Shown: positions 52,334 to 61,503, counted from the first letter of the stretch. The stretch is DNA of 64,000 bases from JALHSW01 sp963720675 (GCA_963720675.1 CAVRGH010000010.1:1240001-1304000); one strand, 5' to 3'. Program-made: numbers and translations. The notes: generated by a model from the sequence alone, not told the origin.

Positions 52334-52938
52334 CCGTCGTACACGCCGGCTGCGCTCCAGGCGAGGTCCATGCTCGCGGCGCCCGCCCGTCGGAGGTCCT
52401 CGAAGCCGCGCAGCGCCCGCTCGAAGACGGGCAGGTACTCGTCGAGCCGCTGCCGCTTGGCGCGGAACGGGAAGCCGGTGGCGCAGATCGCGCTCTGCAC
52501 CGGGCGGCGGCTCACCCACAGCCGCTCACCATCACGGTACGCGCCGCTTCCGGCGCAGGCCGTGTAGGTGTCGCCGAGCATCGGGGCATGCACGACACCG
52601 ACCACCGGCACCCCGTCGGCGACGAGCCCGATCGACACCCCGACGATCGGGAAGCCATGGACGAAGTTGGCCGTGCCGTCGAGCGGGTCGACGAGCCAGC
52701 CGAGCGGGCCGCGCTCGCCACCCTCTTCCTCGCCGAAGACGGGGATCTCGGGTGCCGCCTCCACGAGCACGGCGCGCACCGCACGCTCGCTGGCGGTGTC
52801 GGTCGCCGTCACCCAATCGCCGGGCGCCTTCTCGGTGACGTTGCTCGCCGTCCCGAACGCATCGAGGACGATCTCGCCACCGGCCATCGCCGCGGCGATC
52901 GCGGCGTCGAGCAGGGCATCGAGATCCAGTGCGCTCAT
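52147..52938 (-). CDS. Inositol monophosphatase-family phosphatase 1
   Basis: Complete 263-residue Mg-dependent sugar or inositol phosphatase. Metal-site motifs: glutamates in PVFGEEEGGERGPLG, then WLVDPLDGTANFVHGFPIVG (the DPLDGT site) and QALGPWDVAAGALLVREAGG (the W-D-x-A-A-G site). Both are intact, so it should be active. The start ATG overlaps the stop of phosphatase 2 as ATGA. Substrates could be inositol-1-phosphate (for mycothiol or phosphatidylinositol), histidinol phosphate or PAP. Last gene of the leftward formate-dehydrogenase transcript. Confidence 0.9.
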   Translation of the reverse strand: MSALDLDALLDAAIAAAMAGGEIVLDAFGTASNVTEKAPGDWVTATDTASERAVRAVLVEAAPEIPVFGEEEGGERGPLGWLVDPLDGTANFVHGFPIVGVSIGLVADGVPVVGVVHAPMLGDTYTACAGSGAYRDGERLWVSRRPVQSAICATGFPFRAKRQRLDEYLPVFERALRGFEDLRRAGAASMDLAWSAAGVYDGYFEQALGPWDVAAGALLVREAGGVVTDWRGDDTAWLDSGDIVAAPPAVHEQLLDATSRAVA

Positions 52939-53681
52939 TCGGCCAGCTCCGACTGCAGCTCGGCGAGGAGCTCGGTCGTCCCCGCGGCGATGAGGTCCCG
53001 GCGGGCGCCGGGATCCGTGGTGACGAGGTCACGACCCTGGGCATCCGTGACGCAGGCTCCGGCCTCCGTACAGATCAGGAGGCCCCCCAGGTAGTCCCAA
53101 GGCGCCTCGCCCTGGCGCACTCCGGCGTAGGCGTCGAACCGGCCGGCCGCGACGTCGCAGAGGGCGAGCGCGGACGAGCCCATCGCCCGGAACTGCTTCC
53201 AGCCGAGGTGTCGCGGCGGGAGGGAGCCGACGGCGAGGACCGAGTCGGCGATGCGAGTCGAGGACGATGCGGTGATCCGCTCGCCTTCCACGAACGCTCC
53301 ACCGCCTCGCACCGCCGTGAACCGCTCCCCCGTGACCTGGTTGGCGACGAGGGCGGCGAGCGGCCCGTCGCCGTCGAGCGCGCACAGCGAGATCGCCCAG
53401 TACGGGAGGTGCCGGGAGCAGTTCGTCGAGCCGTCGACCGGGTCGACGACCACGGTGATCGGCGCGTCGGCCGGACCGCTCCGCCCCGACTCCTCGCTCA
53501 CGATCCCCAACCCTGCCGGCGCGAGCAGCTCGAGGACCGCCGCGTCCGCCACGAGGTCCAGCGCGTACTGCCCCGGGACGTCGGTACGACCGCGTCGCTC
53601 CGGTCGGGGGACCGACTCGACCGCCGCCGCCGCCGCGGACGCAGCCGCGGTGAAGAGGTCGAGGATCTCGGACGCCAGCAC
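52935..53681 (-). CDS. Inositol monophosphatase-family phosphatase 2
   Basis: About 248 residues from GTG 53681 (VLASEILDLFTAAASAAAAA); the open frame continues to 53987 inside the FdsA-FdsD gene and is not used. Metal motifs are LGIVSEESGRSGPADAP, VVVDPVDGSTNCSRHLPYWA (D-P-V-D-G-S/T-N) and the last motif altered to RQGEAPWDYLGGLLICTEAG, where the usual W-D-x-A-A-G has Y-L-G. That change suggests a different substrate from phosphatase 1. Tandem paralogues of this family are known in actinobacteria. It follows fdsAD by 46 bp. Confidence 0.82.
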   Translation of the reverse strand: MLASEILDLFTAAASAAAAAVESVPRPERRGRTDVPGQYALDLVADAAVLELLAPAGLGIVSEESGRSGPADAPITVVVDPVDGSTNCSRHLPYWAISLCALDGDGPLAALVANQVTGERFTAVRGGGAFVEGERITASSSTRIADSVLAVGSLPPRHLGWKQFRAMGSSALALCDVAAGRFDAYAGVRQGEAPWDYLGGLLICTEAGACVTDAQGRDLVTTDPGARRDLIAAGTTELLAELQSELAE

Positions 53682-53727
53682 AGTGCCGGGAGTCTCGCAG
53701 ACGATCCCGCCGAAGGACGGGACGGGA

Positions 53728-56700
53728 TCAGGCGGGAACTGGCGGAGGCAGATGCTCGCTGGCCGACACGACGACGGGGTCGATGCCCGCGCCGCCGGCG
53801 TCGACGAGGGCGAGCAGCTCCCGACGCAGGTGCGGATCCCAGAACGACTGGAGGTGCTTCGCCACCTCGTCGACGGCGACGTCGCGCGGGTGATGGCGGA
53901 ACTGGTCGGTGATCTGGTTCGCCATCCGGACGAGCTCCCGTCCCGGATCGGAGGCGGCGTCCTCGGAGCGGGACGGGGCGCGCACATCGGCGGGCGACAC
54001 CTGGACCGCGGTGACCTTGTACTCCGGGCAGTTCGTCGCCCAGTCAGAGTGCTCCGTCGTCACGACGTTGGCGCCGGTCACCGGGAAGTGGAAGGTCGTG
54101 TACACGACGCCGGGCGGCATCCGATCAGAGACTTGCGCGTGCAGCGTCGTGTCACCGGCCCGGCTCGAGAGCCGGACGATGTCGCCATCGCGAATCCCGC
54201 GCTCCTCCGCGTCGTTCGCGTGCATCTCGAGCACGTCCTCGTCGTACCACTTGACGTTGCTCGTGCGTCGCGTCTGGGAGCCGACGTTGTACTGCGTGAG
54301 CACACGACCGGTGGTGAGCAGGAGCGGGTAGGCGCGGCCGGGGCGCTCGTCGGTCGGGACGAACGGCGTCTCCATGAACCGACCATCGCCCCGAACGAAC
54401 GCTCCCACGTGCATGATCGGTGTCCCGAGCGGTGCAACATCGTTGCACGGCCACTGCACGCTTCCCACCTCGTCGAGCTTGGCGAACGACACGCCGGCGA
54501 AGGTCGGAGTCAGAGCGGCGATCTCGTCCATGATCTCGGACGAGCTGCCGTAGTGCATCGTTGCACCCATCGCTTCGGCGATCTCGCAGACGACTTCCCA
54601 CTCCTGCTTCCCCGACCGCGGTGGCATCACCGGTCGTACCCGGTTGATCCGGCGCTCGGCGTTCGTGAACGTCCCGTCCTTCTCCAGGAACGACGTACCC
54701 GGGAGGAACACGTGGGCGAAGCGTGCCGTCTCGTTCAGGAACAGGTCCTGGACCACGACGAGCTCCATCGCCCCGAGTGCGGTGGCCACGTGGTGGGTGT
54801 TCGGATCGGACTGAGCGAGATCCTCGCCCTGGACGAACAGCCCCTTGAACGATCCGAAGATCGCCTCGTTGAACATGTTCGGGATGCGCAGCCCGGGCTC
54901 GGGATCGATCGGGACTCCCCAACGCGCTTCGAACTGCTCGCGCGTCACGGCGTCCGAGACGTGCCGGTATCCGGGCAGCTCGTGCGGGAACGAGCCCATG
55001 TCGCACGAGCCCTGGACGTTGTTCTGGCCGCGCATCGGGTTCACACCGACGCCGACGCGCCCGATGTTGCCGGTCGCCATGGCGAGGTTGGCCATGCCCA
55101 TGACCATCGTGGAGCCCTGGCTGTGCTCGGTGACGCCGAGCCCGTAGTAGATCGCGGCGTTGCCCGCGGTCGCGTACAGGCGGGCCGCGGCGCGCACGTC
55201 TGCCGCGGGCACGCCGGTGTGCACCTCGGTGGCCTCCGGGCTGTGCTCGGGCCCGGCGATGAACGCGGCCCACGCGGCGAAGCTCTCGGCATCGCAACGG
55301 GAGTCGACGAACACCCGGTCGACGAGCCCCTCGGTGACGACGACATGGCCGAACGCGTTCACGAGCGCCACGTTGGTCCCGGGTCGGAGCTGCAGATGGT
55401 GGGCAGCCTGCACATGCGGGCTCCGAACCAGATCGATGCGGCGGGGGTCGGCGACGACGAGCTGCGCGCCCTCCCGGAGCCGGTGCTTCATCCGCGACGC
55501 GAACACCGGGTGCGCGTCGGTGGGGTTCGCGCCGATGAGGAGCACGACGTCGGCTTGCTCGACCGACGCGAAGTCCTGGGTGCCCGCCGAGGTCCCGAAG
55601 GTCTGCTTCAGCCCGAAGCCCGTCGGCGAGTGGCAGACCCGAGCGCAGGTGTCGACGTTGTTGTTGGCGAACGCGACCCGCACCATCTTCTGGACCGCAT
55701 AGACCTCTTCGTTCGTGCAACGCGACGACGTGATCCCACCGATCGCACCCCTGCCGAAGCGGTGCTGGAGGTCGGTCAGCCGCTCTGCGGTGTACCGGAT
55801 GGCCTCCTCCCAGCTCACCTCCCGCCACTCGTCCGTCGTGTGCTCGCGGAGCATGGGGTTGAGCACGCGCTCCCGGTGCGTGGCGTACCCCCAGGCGAAG
55901 CGACCCTTCACACACGAGTGACCGGCGTTCGCGCCCCCGTCCTTGGTCGGCACCATGCGTACGACCTGGTCACCCTGGAGATCGGCCCGGAAGCTGCACC
56001 CGACCCCGCAGTACGCACAGGTGGTGAGCACGCTCCGGCGCGGCTGCCCGAGCTCGATGACAGATTTCTCGGTGAGTGTCGCGGTCGGACAGACCTGCAC
56101 GCAGGCTCCGCACGACACGCACTCTGAGTCCATGAACGACTCGCCCGCGCTCGCGACCACCTTCGAGTCGAAGCCGCGGCCTTGGATCGTGAGCGCGAGC
56201 GTCCCCTGGATCTCGTCGCACACGCGCACGCAGCGGGAGCAGACGATGCACTTCGAAGGATCGAAGGTGAAGTAGGGGTTGCTCGTGTCGGGCTCAAGGT
56301 CGAGGTGGTCCTCACCCTCGGTGCCGTAGCGCACCGTTCGCAGGCCCACCTCGCCGGCCATGTCCTGCAGCTCGCAGTCCCCATTCGCAGGGCAGGTGAG
56401 ACAGTCGAGTGGGTGGTCGGAGATGTAGAGCTCCATCACGTTGCGTCGCAGCCGCTCGAGCCGAGGCGTCTGGGTCCGGACCCGCATCCCGTCGACGACC
56501 GGCGTGGTGCAGGACGCCGGTGCACCCGGACGGCCGTCGATCTCCACGAGGCAGAGGCGGCACGAACCGAAGGCATCGAGGCGGTCCGTGGCACAGAGCT
56601 TCGGGATCGCGAAGCCCGAGAGCGCGGCGGCTCGCATCACCGACGTCCCGGCAGGGACCGTGATCTCGCGGCCGTCGATCTCGACCGCGACGACGGACGC

Positions 56701-56748
56701 ACCGACTCCCGGCTTCGTGCCGAGATCCATCTCAACATCGACGGTCAT
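53728..56748 (-). CDS. fdsA: NAD-dependent formate dehydrogenase alpha subunit fused to FdsD-like domain
   Basis: Complete 1006-residue molybdo-/tungsto-bis-PGD enzyme, cytoplasmic (no Tat signal). N-terminal [2Fe-2S] domain (IPKLCATDRLDAFGSCRLCL), NuoG-like His/Cys cluster (ISDHPLDCLTCPANGDCELQ), two [4Fe-4S] (CIVCSRCVRVCDEIQ; CVSCGACVQVCPTATL), then the catalytic-domain cluster TCAYCGVGCSF. The Mo ligand is cysteine, in DTCARVCHSPTGFG, not selenocysteine. Residues about 925-1006 (LVRMANQITDQFRHHPRDVA, VAKHLQSFWDPHLRRELLAL) look like FdsD, normally a separate small subunit needed for maturation, so this is a fusion. The start overlaps the FdsG-FdsB stop as ATGA. Confidence 0.9.
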   Translation of the reverse strand: MTVDVEMDLGTKPGVGASVVAVEIDGREITVPAGTSVMRAAALSGFAIPKLCATDRLDAFGSCRLCLVEIDGRPGAPASCTTPVVDGMRVRTQTPRLERLRRNVMELYISDHPLDCLTCPANGDCELQDMAGEVGLRTVRYGTEGEDHLDLEPDTSNPYFTFDPSKCIVCSRCVRVCDEIQGTLALTIQGRGFDSKVVASAGESFMDSECVSCGACVQVCPTATLTEKSVIELGQPRRSVLTTCAYCGVGCSFRADLQGDQVVRMVPTKDGGANAGHSCVKGRFAWGYATHRERVLNPMLREHTTDEWREVSWEEAIRYTAERLTDLQHRFGRGAIGGITSSRCTNEEVYAVQKMVRVAFANNNVDTCARVCHSPTGFGLKQTFGTSAGTQDFASVEQADVVLLIGANPTDAHPVFASRMKHRLREGAQLVVADPRRIDLVRSPHVQAAHHLQLRPGTNVALVNAFGHVVVTEGLVDRVFVDSRCDAESFAAWAAFIAGPEHSPEATEVHTGVPAADVRAAARLYATAGNAAIYYGLGVTEHSQGSTMVMGMANLAMATGNIGRVGVGVNPMRGQNNVQGSCDMGSFPHELPGYRHVSDAVTREQFEARWGVPIDPEPGLRIPNMFNEAIFGSFKGLFVQGEDLAQSDPNTHHVATALGAMELVVVQDLFLNETARFAHVFLPGTSFLEKDGTFTNAERRINRVRPVMPPRSGKQEWEVVCEIAEAMGATMHYGSSSEIMDEIAALTPTFAGVSFAKLDEVGSVQWPCNDVAPLGTPIMHVGAFVRGDGRFMETPFVPTDERPGRAYPLLLTTGRVLTQYNVGSQTRRTSNVKWYDEDVLEMHANDAEERGIRDGDIVRLSSRAGDTTLHAQVSDRMPPGVVYTTFHFPVTGANVVTTEHSDWATNCPEYKVTAVQVSPADVRAPSRSEDAASDPGRELVRMANQITDQFRHHPRDVAVDEVAKHLQSFWDPHLRRELLALVDAGGAGIDPVVVSASEHLPPPVPA

Positions 56749-58850
56749 GTGCGCTCCCGCTCGCGTACCGCTCGTCCGGGCTCGACCGTAGCGCCCGGGC
56801 GCCGGAAATCGCCCGGGAAGTGGCGGAGGGCGCTACGGACCGGCAGTGGGGTCAGGCCACCCATCGCGCAGAGCGATCCGTCGACCATCACCTCGCACAG
56901 GTCCTCGAGCAGCTCCAGGTTGGCGTCGCGGTCCTCGTCCGCGATGATCCGGTCGATCACCTCCACGCCGCGCACCGCACCGATGCGGCACGGCGTGCAT
57001 TTGCCGCACGACTCCTCCGCGCAGAACTCCATGGCGAAGCGAGCCTGGCGAGCGAGATCGACGGAGTCGTCGAACACGACCACCCCGCCGTGCCCGAGCA
57101 GGCCGTCGCGCGCGGTGAGTGACTCGTAATCCATCGGGACGTCGAGGTTCGATGCCGGCAGGTAGGCACCGAGCGGCCCGCCTACCTGCACCGCTCGCAC
57201 CGGTCGTCCGCTCCGAGTCCCGCCGCCGAAGTCGGCCACGAGCGTGTCGAGCGGGACCCCGAAGGGCAGCTCGACGATGCCTCCGCGCGCGACGTCCCCT
57301 CCCAGCTGGAACACCTGGGTACCCCGCGACCGACCGGCCCCGCGGCTCGCGTAGGCGGCCGGTCCGTCGGCCAGGATCGCCGGCACGGCGGCCAGCGTGA
57401 GCACGTTGTTCACGACCGTGGGCCGACCGAACAGCCCTTCGAGCGCGGGGAGCGGCGGCTTCGATCGCACGACGCCGCGTCGCCCCTCGAGGCTCTCCAG
57501 CATCGCGGTCTCCTCGCCGCAGACGTAGGAACCCGCGCCGACCCGGACCTCGAGGTCGAACGAGAGCTCCGAGCCGAGCACCCGATCGCCGAGCCAGCCA
57601 CGTCCGCGCGCGGTCGTGATCGCGGCGTCGAGCGCAGCGATCGCATCCGGGTACTCGGAGCGGACGTAGACGAACCCTTCGGCCGCGTCCACCGCGTGCG
57701 CGGCGATCGTCATCCCCTCGATCAGCAGGAACGGATCGCCTTCCAGGAGCATGCGGTCGGCAAACGTGCCGCTATCGCCCTCGTCGGCGTTGCAGCAGAT
57801 GAACCGCTCGCCCACGGGCGCCTCCGCGACGGTCGTCCACTTGATGCCCGCGGGGAAGCCCGCGCCACCGCGTCCGCGCAGACCCGACTCGGTGACCGCG
57901 CCGATGACCTCTGCTGGCGCCATGGCGAGCGCGCGTCGGAGACCCGCGAGTCCACCGGCCGCCTCGTAGTCGTCGGCCGAGCGCGGGTCCACCACCCCGA
58001 CTCGGGCGAACGTGACCCGGTCCTGCCGCGCCAGCCACGGGACCGCCTCGGTCGGTCCGAGGCCGAGGGGGTGGTCGCCACCTTCGAGGAAGCCAGCCGC
58101 GAGCAAGCCGGGGACGTCGTGCGGCGCCACCGGGCCGTACGCGACCCGCCCGGCTTCGGTGGCCACTTCGACGAGCGGCTCGAGCCACAGCGCGCCGCGT
58201 GAGCCGTTCCGGACGATCCTCACGTCGACACCCGCCGCGCGCGTGTCCTCCACGATGCGCGCCGCGACCGCGTCGGCGCCGACGGCTCGGGCGGCCGTGT
58301 CGCGCGGCACGTACACGACCACGCCGCTGGCGCGCGGCTCTTCCTCGCCGCCATCGTCGGGTCCGGCGGCGCCAGAGTCGAGCAGCGTCACGAGCCGCTC
58401 GGGATCGACCCGTCCGTACAGTCGACCGTCGACCGTCACCGACGGTCCGAGCGCGCAGTTCCCGAGGCAGAACACGTCGTCGAGCGAAACCGACTCGTCG
58501 GCGCTCTCTGCGCCAAGTGCGACACCGAGCACGTGTTCCGCGTCCGCGACCAGGCGCTCTGCGCCGACGGCCTGGCACGCCTCACCACGGCAGATGCGGA
58601 CCGCACCACGGCACGGAGGCTTGGTGCGGAAGTCGCGGTAGTACGTCACGACCCCGTGGACCTCTGCGCGCGAGAGGTTCAACACGTCGGCGATCACCGG
58701 TACCGCTCGCGGCTCGATGAATCCGAAACGGTGCTGCACGGCGTGCAGCACCGGCAGCAGCGCACCGCGCACCCCGGCCAGGGGTTCGATGGCATCGCGA
58801 CAGGCGGCTTCCGACCAGTCTTCGGGAACCGACACCGCCTGTTCGGGCAT
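56745..58850 (-). CDS. fdsB: NAD-dependent formate dehydrogenase gamma-beta fusion (FdsG-FdsB)
   Basis: Complete 701-residue protein joining a NuoE/FdsG-like part to a NuoF/FdsB-like part. Residues 1-165: LLPVLHAVQHRFGFIEPRAV, RAEVHGVVTYYRDFRTKPPC, and [2Fe-2S] cysteines in RICRGEACQAVGA and VFCLGNCALGPSVTVDGRLY. Residues about 190-270 form a thioredoxin-like linker. From about 300: the FMN/NAD-binding SGLRGRGGAGFPAGIKWTTV, ICCNADEGDSGTFADRMLLE, GAGSYVCGEETAMLESLEGR, and [4Fe-4S] ESCGKCTPCRIG with a later C in DGSLCAMGG. It passes formate electrons to NAD+. The gap to fdhD is 5 bp. Confidence 0.9.
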   Translation of the reverse strand: MPEQAVSVPEDWSEAACRDAIEPLAGVRGALLPVLHAVQHRFGFIEPRAVPVIADVLNLSRAEVHGVVTYYRDFRTKPPCRGAVRICRGEACQAVGAERLVADAEHVLGVALGAESADESVSLDDVFCLGNCALGPSVTVDGRLYGRVDPERLVTLLDSGAAGPDDGGEEEPRASGVVVYVPRDTAARAVGADAVAARIVEDTRAAGVDVRIVRNGSRGALWLEPLVEVATEAGRVAYGPVAPHDVPGLLAAGFLEGGDHPLGLGPTEAVPWLARQDRVTFARVGVVDPRSADDYEAAGGLAGLRRALAMAPAEVIGAVTESGLRGRGGAGFPAGIKWTTVAEAPVGERFICCNADEGDSGTFADRMLLEGDPFLLIEGMTIAAHAVDAAEGFVYVRSEYPDAIAALDAAITTARGRGWLGDRVLGSELSFDLEVRVGAGSYVCGEETAMLESLEGRRGVVRSKPPLPALEGLFGRPTVVNNVLTLAAVPAILADGPAAYASRGAGRSRGTQVFQLGGDVARGGIVELPFGVPLDTLVADFGGGTRSGRPVRAVQVGGPLGAYLPASNLDVPMDYESLTARDGLLGHGGVVVFDDSVDLARQARFAMEFCAEESCGKCTPCRIGAVRGVEVIDRIIADEDRDANLELLEDLCEVMVDGSLCAMGGLTPLPVRSALRHFPGDFRRPGATVEPGRAVRERERT

Positions 58851-58855
58851 CGGGC

Positions 58856-59716
58856 TCAGGCGTCGAGGTCGAGTCGCTCGACCCCGGCATAGACGTTCAT
58901 GCGGTCGTCGCGCAGGAACCCGACGACCGTCTGGCCGAGCTCTTTCGCGGTCGCAACCGCGAGGCTCGACGGTGCCGACACCGCGCAGAGCACGGGGATC
59001 CCCGCCACCGCGGCCTTCTGGACGATCTCGAAGCTGATCCGCCCCGAGACGAGCAGGACCGACGTGGAGAGCGGCAGCGAACCGCCCAGGAACGCGTGGC
59101 CGACCACCTTGTCGAGCGCGTTGTGGCGTCCGATGTCCTCGCGCAGCACCTCGAGCTCGCCGTCGGGCGAGAAGCAGGCGGCGGCGTGCAGCCCGCCGGT
59201 CTCGTCGAACAGGCGCTGCGACTCCCGCAGCCGCGCGGGCAGCGCGGCGAGCACCGAGCGGGCGACCCGCGGGCCGGGTCCGACGTGCTCACAGGCGACG
59301 GCGACGTCTTCGAGCGCCGTCTTGCCGCAGATCCCGCAGCTCGCGTTCACCGCGAACGACCGGCGGGCTCCGAGGTCGATCGCGTGGCGGAGCCGCAGCG
59401 TGACCACGTTGTAGTGCTGCTCCCCCGCCGCCCCGACGCAGTAGGCGACCTCAGCGAGCGACGCGGGATCGGTGAGCAGGCCCTCGGTGACGCAGAAGCC
59501 GACGGCGAGCTCGAAGTCGTGGCCCGGGGTACGCATCGTGACCGCGAGCGCTTCTGGTTCGGCGCCCGGGAACTGCAGCCGGATCTCCATCGGCTCTTCG
59601 GTGACGAGCCGATCGGGTCGCTCGCGCACCTGGGCGCCCTCGATCGCGACGACGCGCGTGGGGGTGACGGGACGGCGGACGGGTGCACCAGGTTCGATCA
59701 CACCGGGCTCAGCCAC
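58856..59716 (-). CDS. fdhD: Formate dehydrogenase accessory sulfurtransferase FdhD
   Basis: About 286 residues from GTG 59716 (VAEPGVIEPGAPVRRPVTPT); upstream open sequence to 59998 is antisense-like and not used. FdhD transfers sulfur from a cysteine desulfurase to the molybdenum cofactor before its insertion into formate dehydrogenase. The catalytic C-x-x-C loop is FAVNASCGICGKTALEDVA. Other family stretches are TMRTPGHDFELAVGFCVTEG, HAAACFSPDGELEVLREDIG and RHNALDKVVGHAFLGGSLPL, with VLLVSGRISFEIVQKAAVAG. It is followed at once by the fdsG-fdsB fusion gene. Confidence 0.92.
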   Translation of the reverse strand: MAEPGVIEPGAPVRRPVTPTRVVAIEGAQVRERPDRLVTEEPMEIRLQFPGAEPEALAVTMRTPGHDFELAVGFCVTEGLLTDPASLAEVAYCVGAAGEQHYNVVTLRLRHAIDLGARRSFAVNASCGICGKTALEDVAVACEHVGPGPRVARSVLAALPARLRESQRLFDETGGLHAAACFSPDGELEVLREDIGRHNALDKVVGHAFLGGSLPLSTSVLLVSGRISFEIVQKAAVAGIPVLCAVSAPSSLAVATAKELGQTVVGFLRDDRMNVYAGVERLDLDA

Positions 59717-59726
59717 GCCTTCGAGG

Positions 59727-60306
59727 CTACCCGGGCAGTTCGAGCCCGGCGCGAGCCGCGTCCGCGGGCGTGTCAACGTCGGCGAACGAAGCCACCGTCG
59801 CGACTGTCCCCCACTCCTCGACCAGCGCCTCGTGCGCCGGGCACCGCGGCCAGCAGCGCGCGGAGGGACCGTTCCCCGGCATCGAGGAGGCCGGGCACCG
59901 CCATGAGCGCGTCGAAGCCGTAGCGCGCGCAGAGCAGCTGCGGCATCCCGTCGACGAACGGGACGACGCTGTCCGGCGCGGGATGTTGCACCAGCCACTC
60001 GAGCAACTCGACGCTGACGTTCGGCAGATCCACCGCGACGAGCACGACCGGACCGGAGTAGCCGCGTGCATGCAGCGCGCCCACACCGGCGCCCAGCGCG
60101 GCGAGGGGTCCCGATCCCGGCGGGTCCTCACGCACCGCGTCGAGACGACTGTGCCCCGGACCGACCTCGACCGCGGGGTCGCACGCCGCACCGAGGATGC
60201 GGGCAGTGCGGTCGACGAGCCGTTCGTCGCCGACCGCGAGCAGCGCCTTGTCCACCCCGAGCCGTCGGCTCGTGCCACCGGTCAGCAGCAGCCCAGCACA
60301 CGCCAT
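59727..60306 (-). CDS. mobA: Molybdenum cofactor guanylyltransferase MobA (one frameshift)
   Basis: About 193 residues from ATG 60306. The nucleotidyltransferase opening MACAGLLLTGGTSRRLGVDK-ALLAVGDERLVDR contains the G-G-x-S-x-R-x-G-x-x-K GTP loop. Then GSGPLAALGAGVGALHARGY and VVLVAVDLPNVSVELLEWLV with the metal aspartate. MobA adds GMP to molybdopterin, giving the guanine dinucleotide form used by formate dehydrogenase. A break near 59840 (AAVPGARGAG versus AAVPAHEALVEEWGTVATVA) shifts the last 35 codons, ending ADVDTPADAARAGLELPG. First gene of the operon; the 23-bp divergent gap to the PPOX gene holds the palindrome ACGGTACCGT (60313-60322). Confidence 0.87.
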
Positions 60307-60329
60307 GGACGAACGGTACCGTCCTGCCC

Positions 60330-60752
60330 GTGGAGCTCGCCTCGATGCAACGCCGCTTCGTCCAGGCGCGCGTCGCGCGACTCGCGACGCTCGGACCCGA
60401 CGCACAGCCCCACATCGTGCCGGTGTGCTTCTTCGCGACTACCGAGTGGCTCGTCACCGCGGTCGACAACAAGCCGAAGACGACCACGAACCTGCGCCGG
60501 CTCGAGCACGTCCGCGCCAATCCCACGGTGAGCCTCCTCGTCGACCACTACGAGGAAGACTGGTCCTTGCTGTGGTGGGTGCGCGCCGACGGTGACGCGC
60601 GCGTGGTCGAAGGCGGTCGCGAGCTCGACCGGTTCCTCGAGCCGCTCCTCGAGAAGTACAAGGGCCACTACGGGCTCAAGCCGGTGCAGGGACCGGCGAT
60701 CGTCGTCGAGCTGCAGCGCTGGGCCGGCTGGTCGGCCTCGTCGAGCGCCTGA
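60330..60752 (+). CDS. PPOX-class F420-dependent oxidoreductase (TIGR03668-like)
   Basis: A 140-residue split-barrel protein from GTG 60330 (VELASMQRRFVQARVARLAT). Features: RVARLATLGPDAQPHIVPVC, FFATTEWLVTAVDNKPKTTT-NLRRLEHVRANPTVSLLVDH, YEEDWSLLWWVRADGDARVV. The K-P-K-T-T-x-L-x-R-L and D-H-Y-x-x-D-W-S-x-L-W-W-V-R patterns are typical of this F420-linked subfamily, mostly from actinobacteria. It would use deazaflavin F420 rather than FMN; substrate unknown. Divergent from mobA. Confidence 0.87.
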   Translation: MELASMQRRFVQARVARLATLGPDAQPHIVPVCFFATTEWLVTAVDNKPKTTTNLRRLEHVRANPTVSLLVDHYEEDWSLLWWVRADGDARVVEGGRELDRFLEPLLEKYKGHYGLKPVQGPAIVVELQRWAGWSASSSA

Positions 60753-60776
60753 AGATCTCACGCGAGAGCTCGAGGT

Positions 60777-61205
60777 TCAGGTGGTGGCGGGCTCGGGGTC
60801 GGAGTGGAGGAGCTGGTACCCGACCACGACCCACTTGCCGGCGCGCTCCTCGAGCACGACCTCGTTGTGTGCTGCACCACCGTTGCGCAGCTCGACCTTC
60901 GTGAACACGACGGCGACCTGGTGTCCGGTCTCGAGGCGCTCGACCGAGGTCGACGCGGCCAACCCGCGCAGATCCTGCTGGGCGGCGTAGGCCTCCCGCT
61001 TCGCGGCGATGAACGGCTTGCGTGCCATCCCGTCCCTGAGCTCGTCTCCGGACAACGCCCACAACGCGTCGAAGTCGAGACCGTCCCAGGCGTGCTCGTA
61101 GGCGACCGCGACATCCTCGGGTGGTGGCCCGGGATCGCGCGCCACCGCGATGACGAGCGCGACGATCAGCACGAAGATCGCGATCCCGATGACTGCGGTC
61201 AGCAC
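60777..61205 (-). CDS. Membrane-anchored NTF2-like small protein, function unknown
   Basis: A 142-residue protein. Residues 1-22 form one membrane segment (MLTAVIGIAIFVLIVALVIA), followed by a soluble domain: PPPEDVAVAYEHAWDGLDFD, ALWALSGDELRDGMARKPFI, AAKREAYAAQQDLRGLAAST, KVELRNGGAAHNEVVLEERA, GKWVVVGYQLLHSDPEP. The helix then curved-sheet pattern, ending in V-V-L-E-x-x-x-G-x-W-x-V-V-G-Y, is NTF2-like. It lies 1 bp after the pterin dehydratase gene, so the two are co-transcribed. Confidence 0.75.
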   Translation of the reverse strand: MLTAVIGIAIFVLIVALVIAVARDPGPPPEDVAVAYEHAWDGLDFDALWALSGDELRDGMARKPFIAAKREAYAAQQDLRGLAASTSVERLETGHQVAVVFTKVELRNGGAAHNEVVLEERAGKWVVVGYQLLHSDPEPATT

Positions 61206-61206
61206 G

Positions 61207-61503
61207 TCAGCCCTCCTCGACCGCGTCGATCTGCCCGGCGAGCTCCATGTCCTTGGCCGTCAGGCCACCCGAGTCGTGCGTCGTCAGTGCGACACGCACC
61301 TTCCGGTACCGGATGTCGAGGTCGGGGTGGTGGTCGGCCGCCTCGGCGAGCACCGCAACTCGCCCGACGAAGGCGATCGCGCCCGGGAAGGTGTCGAGCT
61401 CGTAGGTGCGCACGATCTCGTCGCCCTCGCGTGCCCACTCCGGTAGCCCTGTGAGCGCTGCTTGCACTTGGTCCTCGGTCAGGGCCTCGGCTCGATTCGT
61501 CAT
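61207..61503 (-). CDS. 4a-hydroxytetrahydrobiopterin dehydratase (pterin carbinolamine dehydratase) family
   Basis: A 98-residue protein; ATG 61503 chosen, with an in-frame GTG three bases upstream. The family signature is EAADHHPDLDIRYRKVRVAL-TTHDSGGLT, with the catalytic histidine pair and the third histidine. The start reads LTEDQVQAALTGLPEWAREG, the usual opening. It dehydrates 4a-hydroxy-tetrahydropterins after aromatic amino-acid hydroxylation. In bacteria without such hydroxylases it may serve pterin or molybdopterin metabolism, and here it stands close to the Mo-cofactor genes. Confidence 0.88.
   Translation of the reverse strand: MTNRAEALTEDQVQAALTGLPEWAREGDEIVRTYELDTFPGAIAFVGRVAVLAEAADHHPDLDIRYRKVRVALTTHDSGGLTAKDMELAGQIDAVEEG

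Noticed and set aside
53251..56127. A 958-codon open frame on the plus strand
   Set aside because: Antisense shadow of the FdsA-FdsD gene; composition typical of mirrored GC-rich codons and no recognisable motif.
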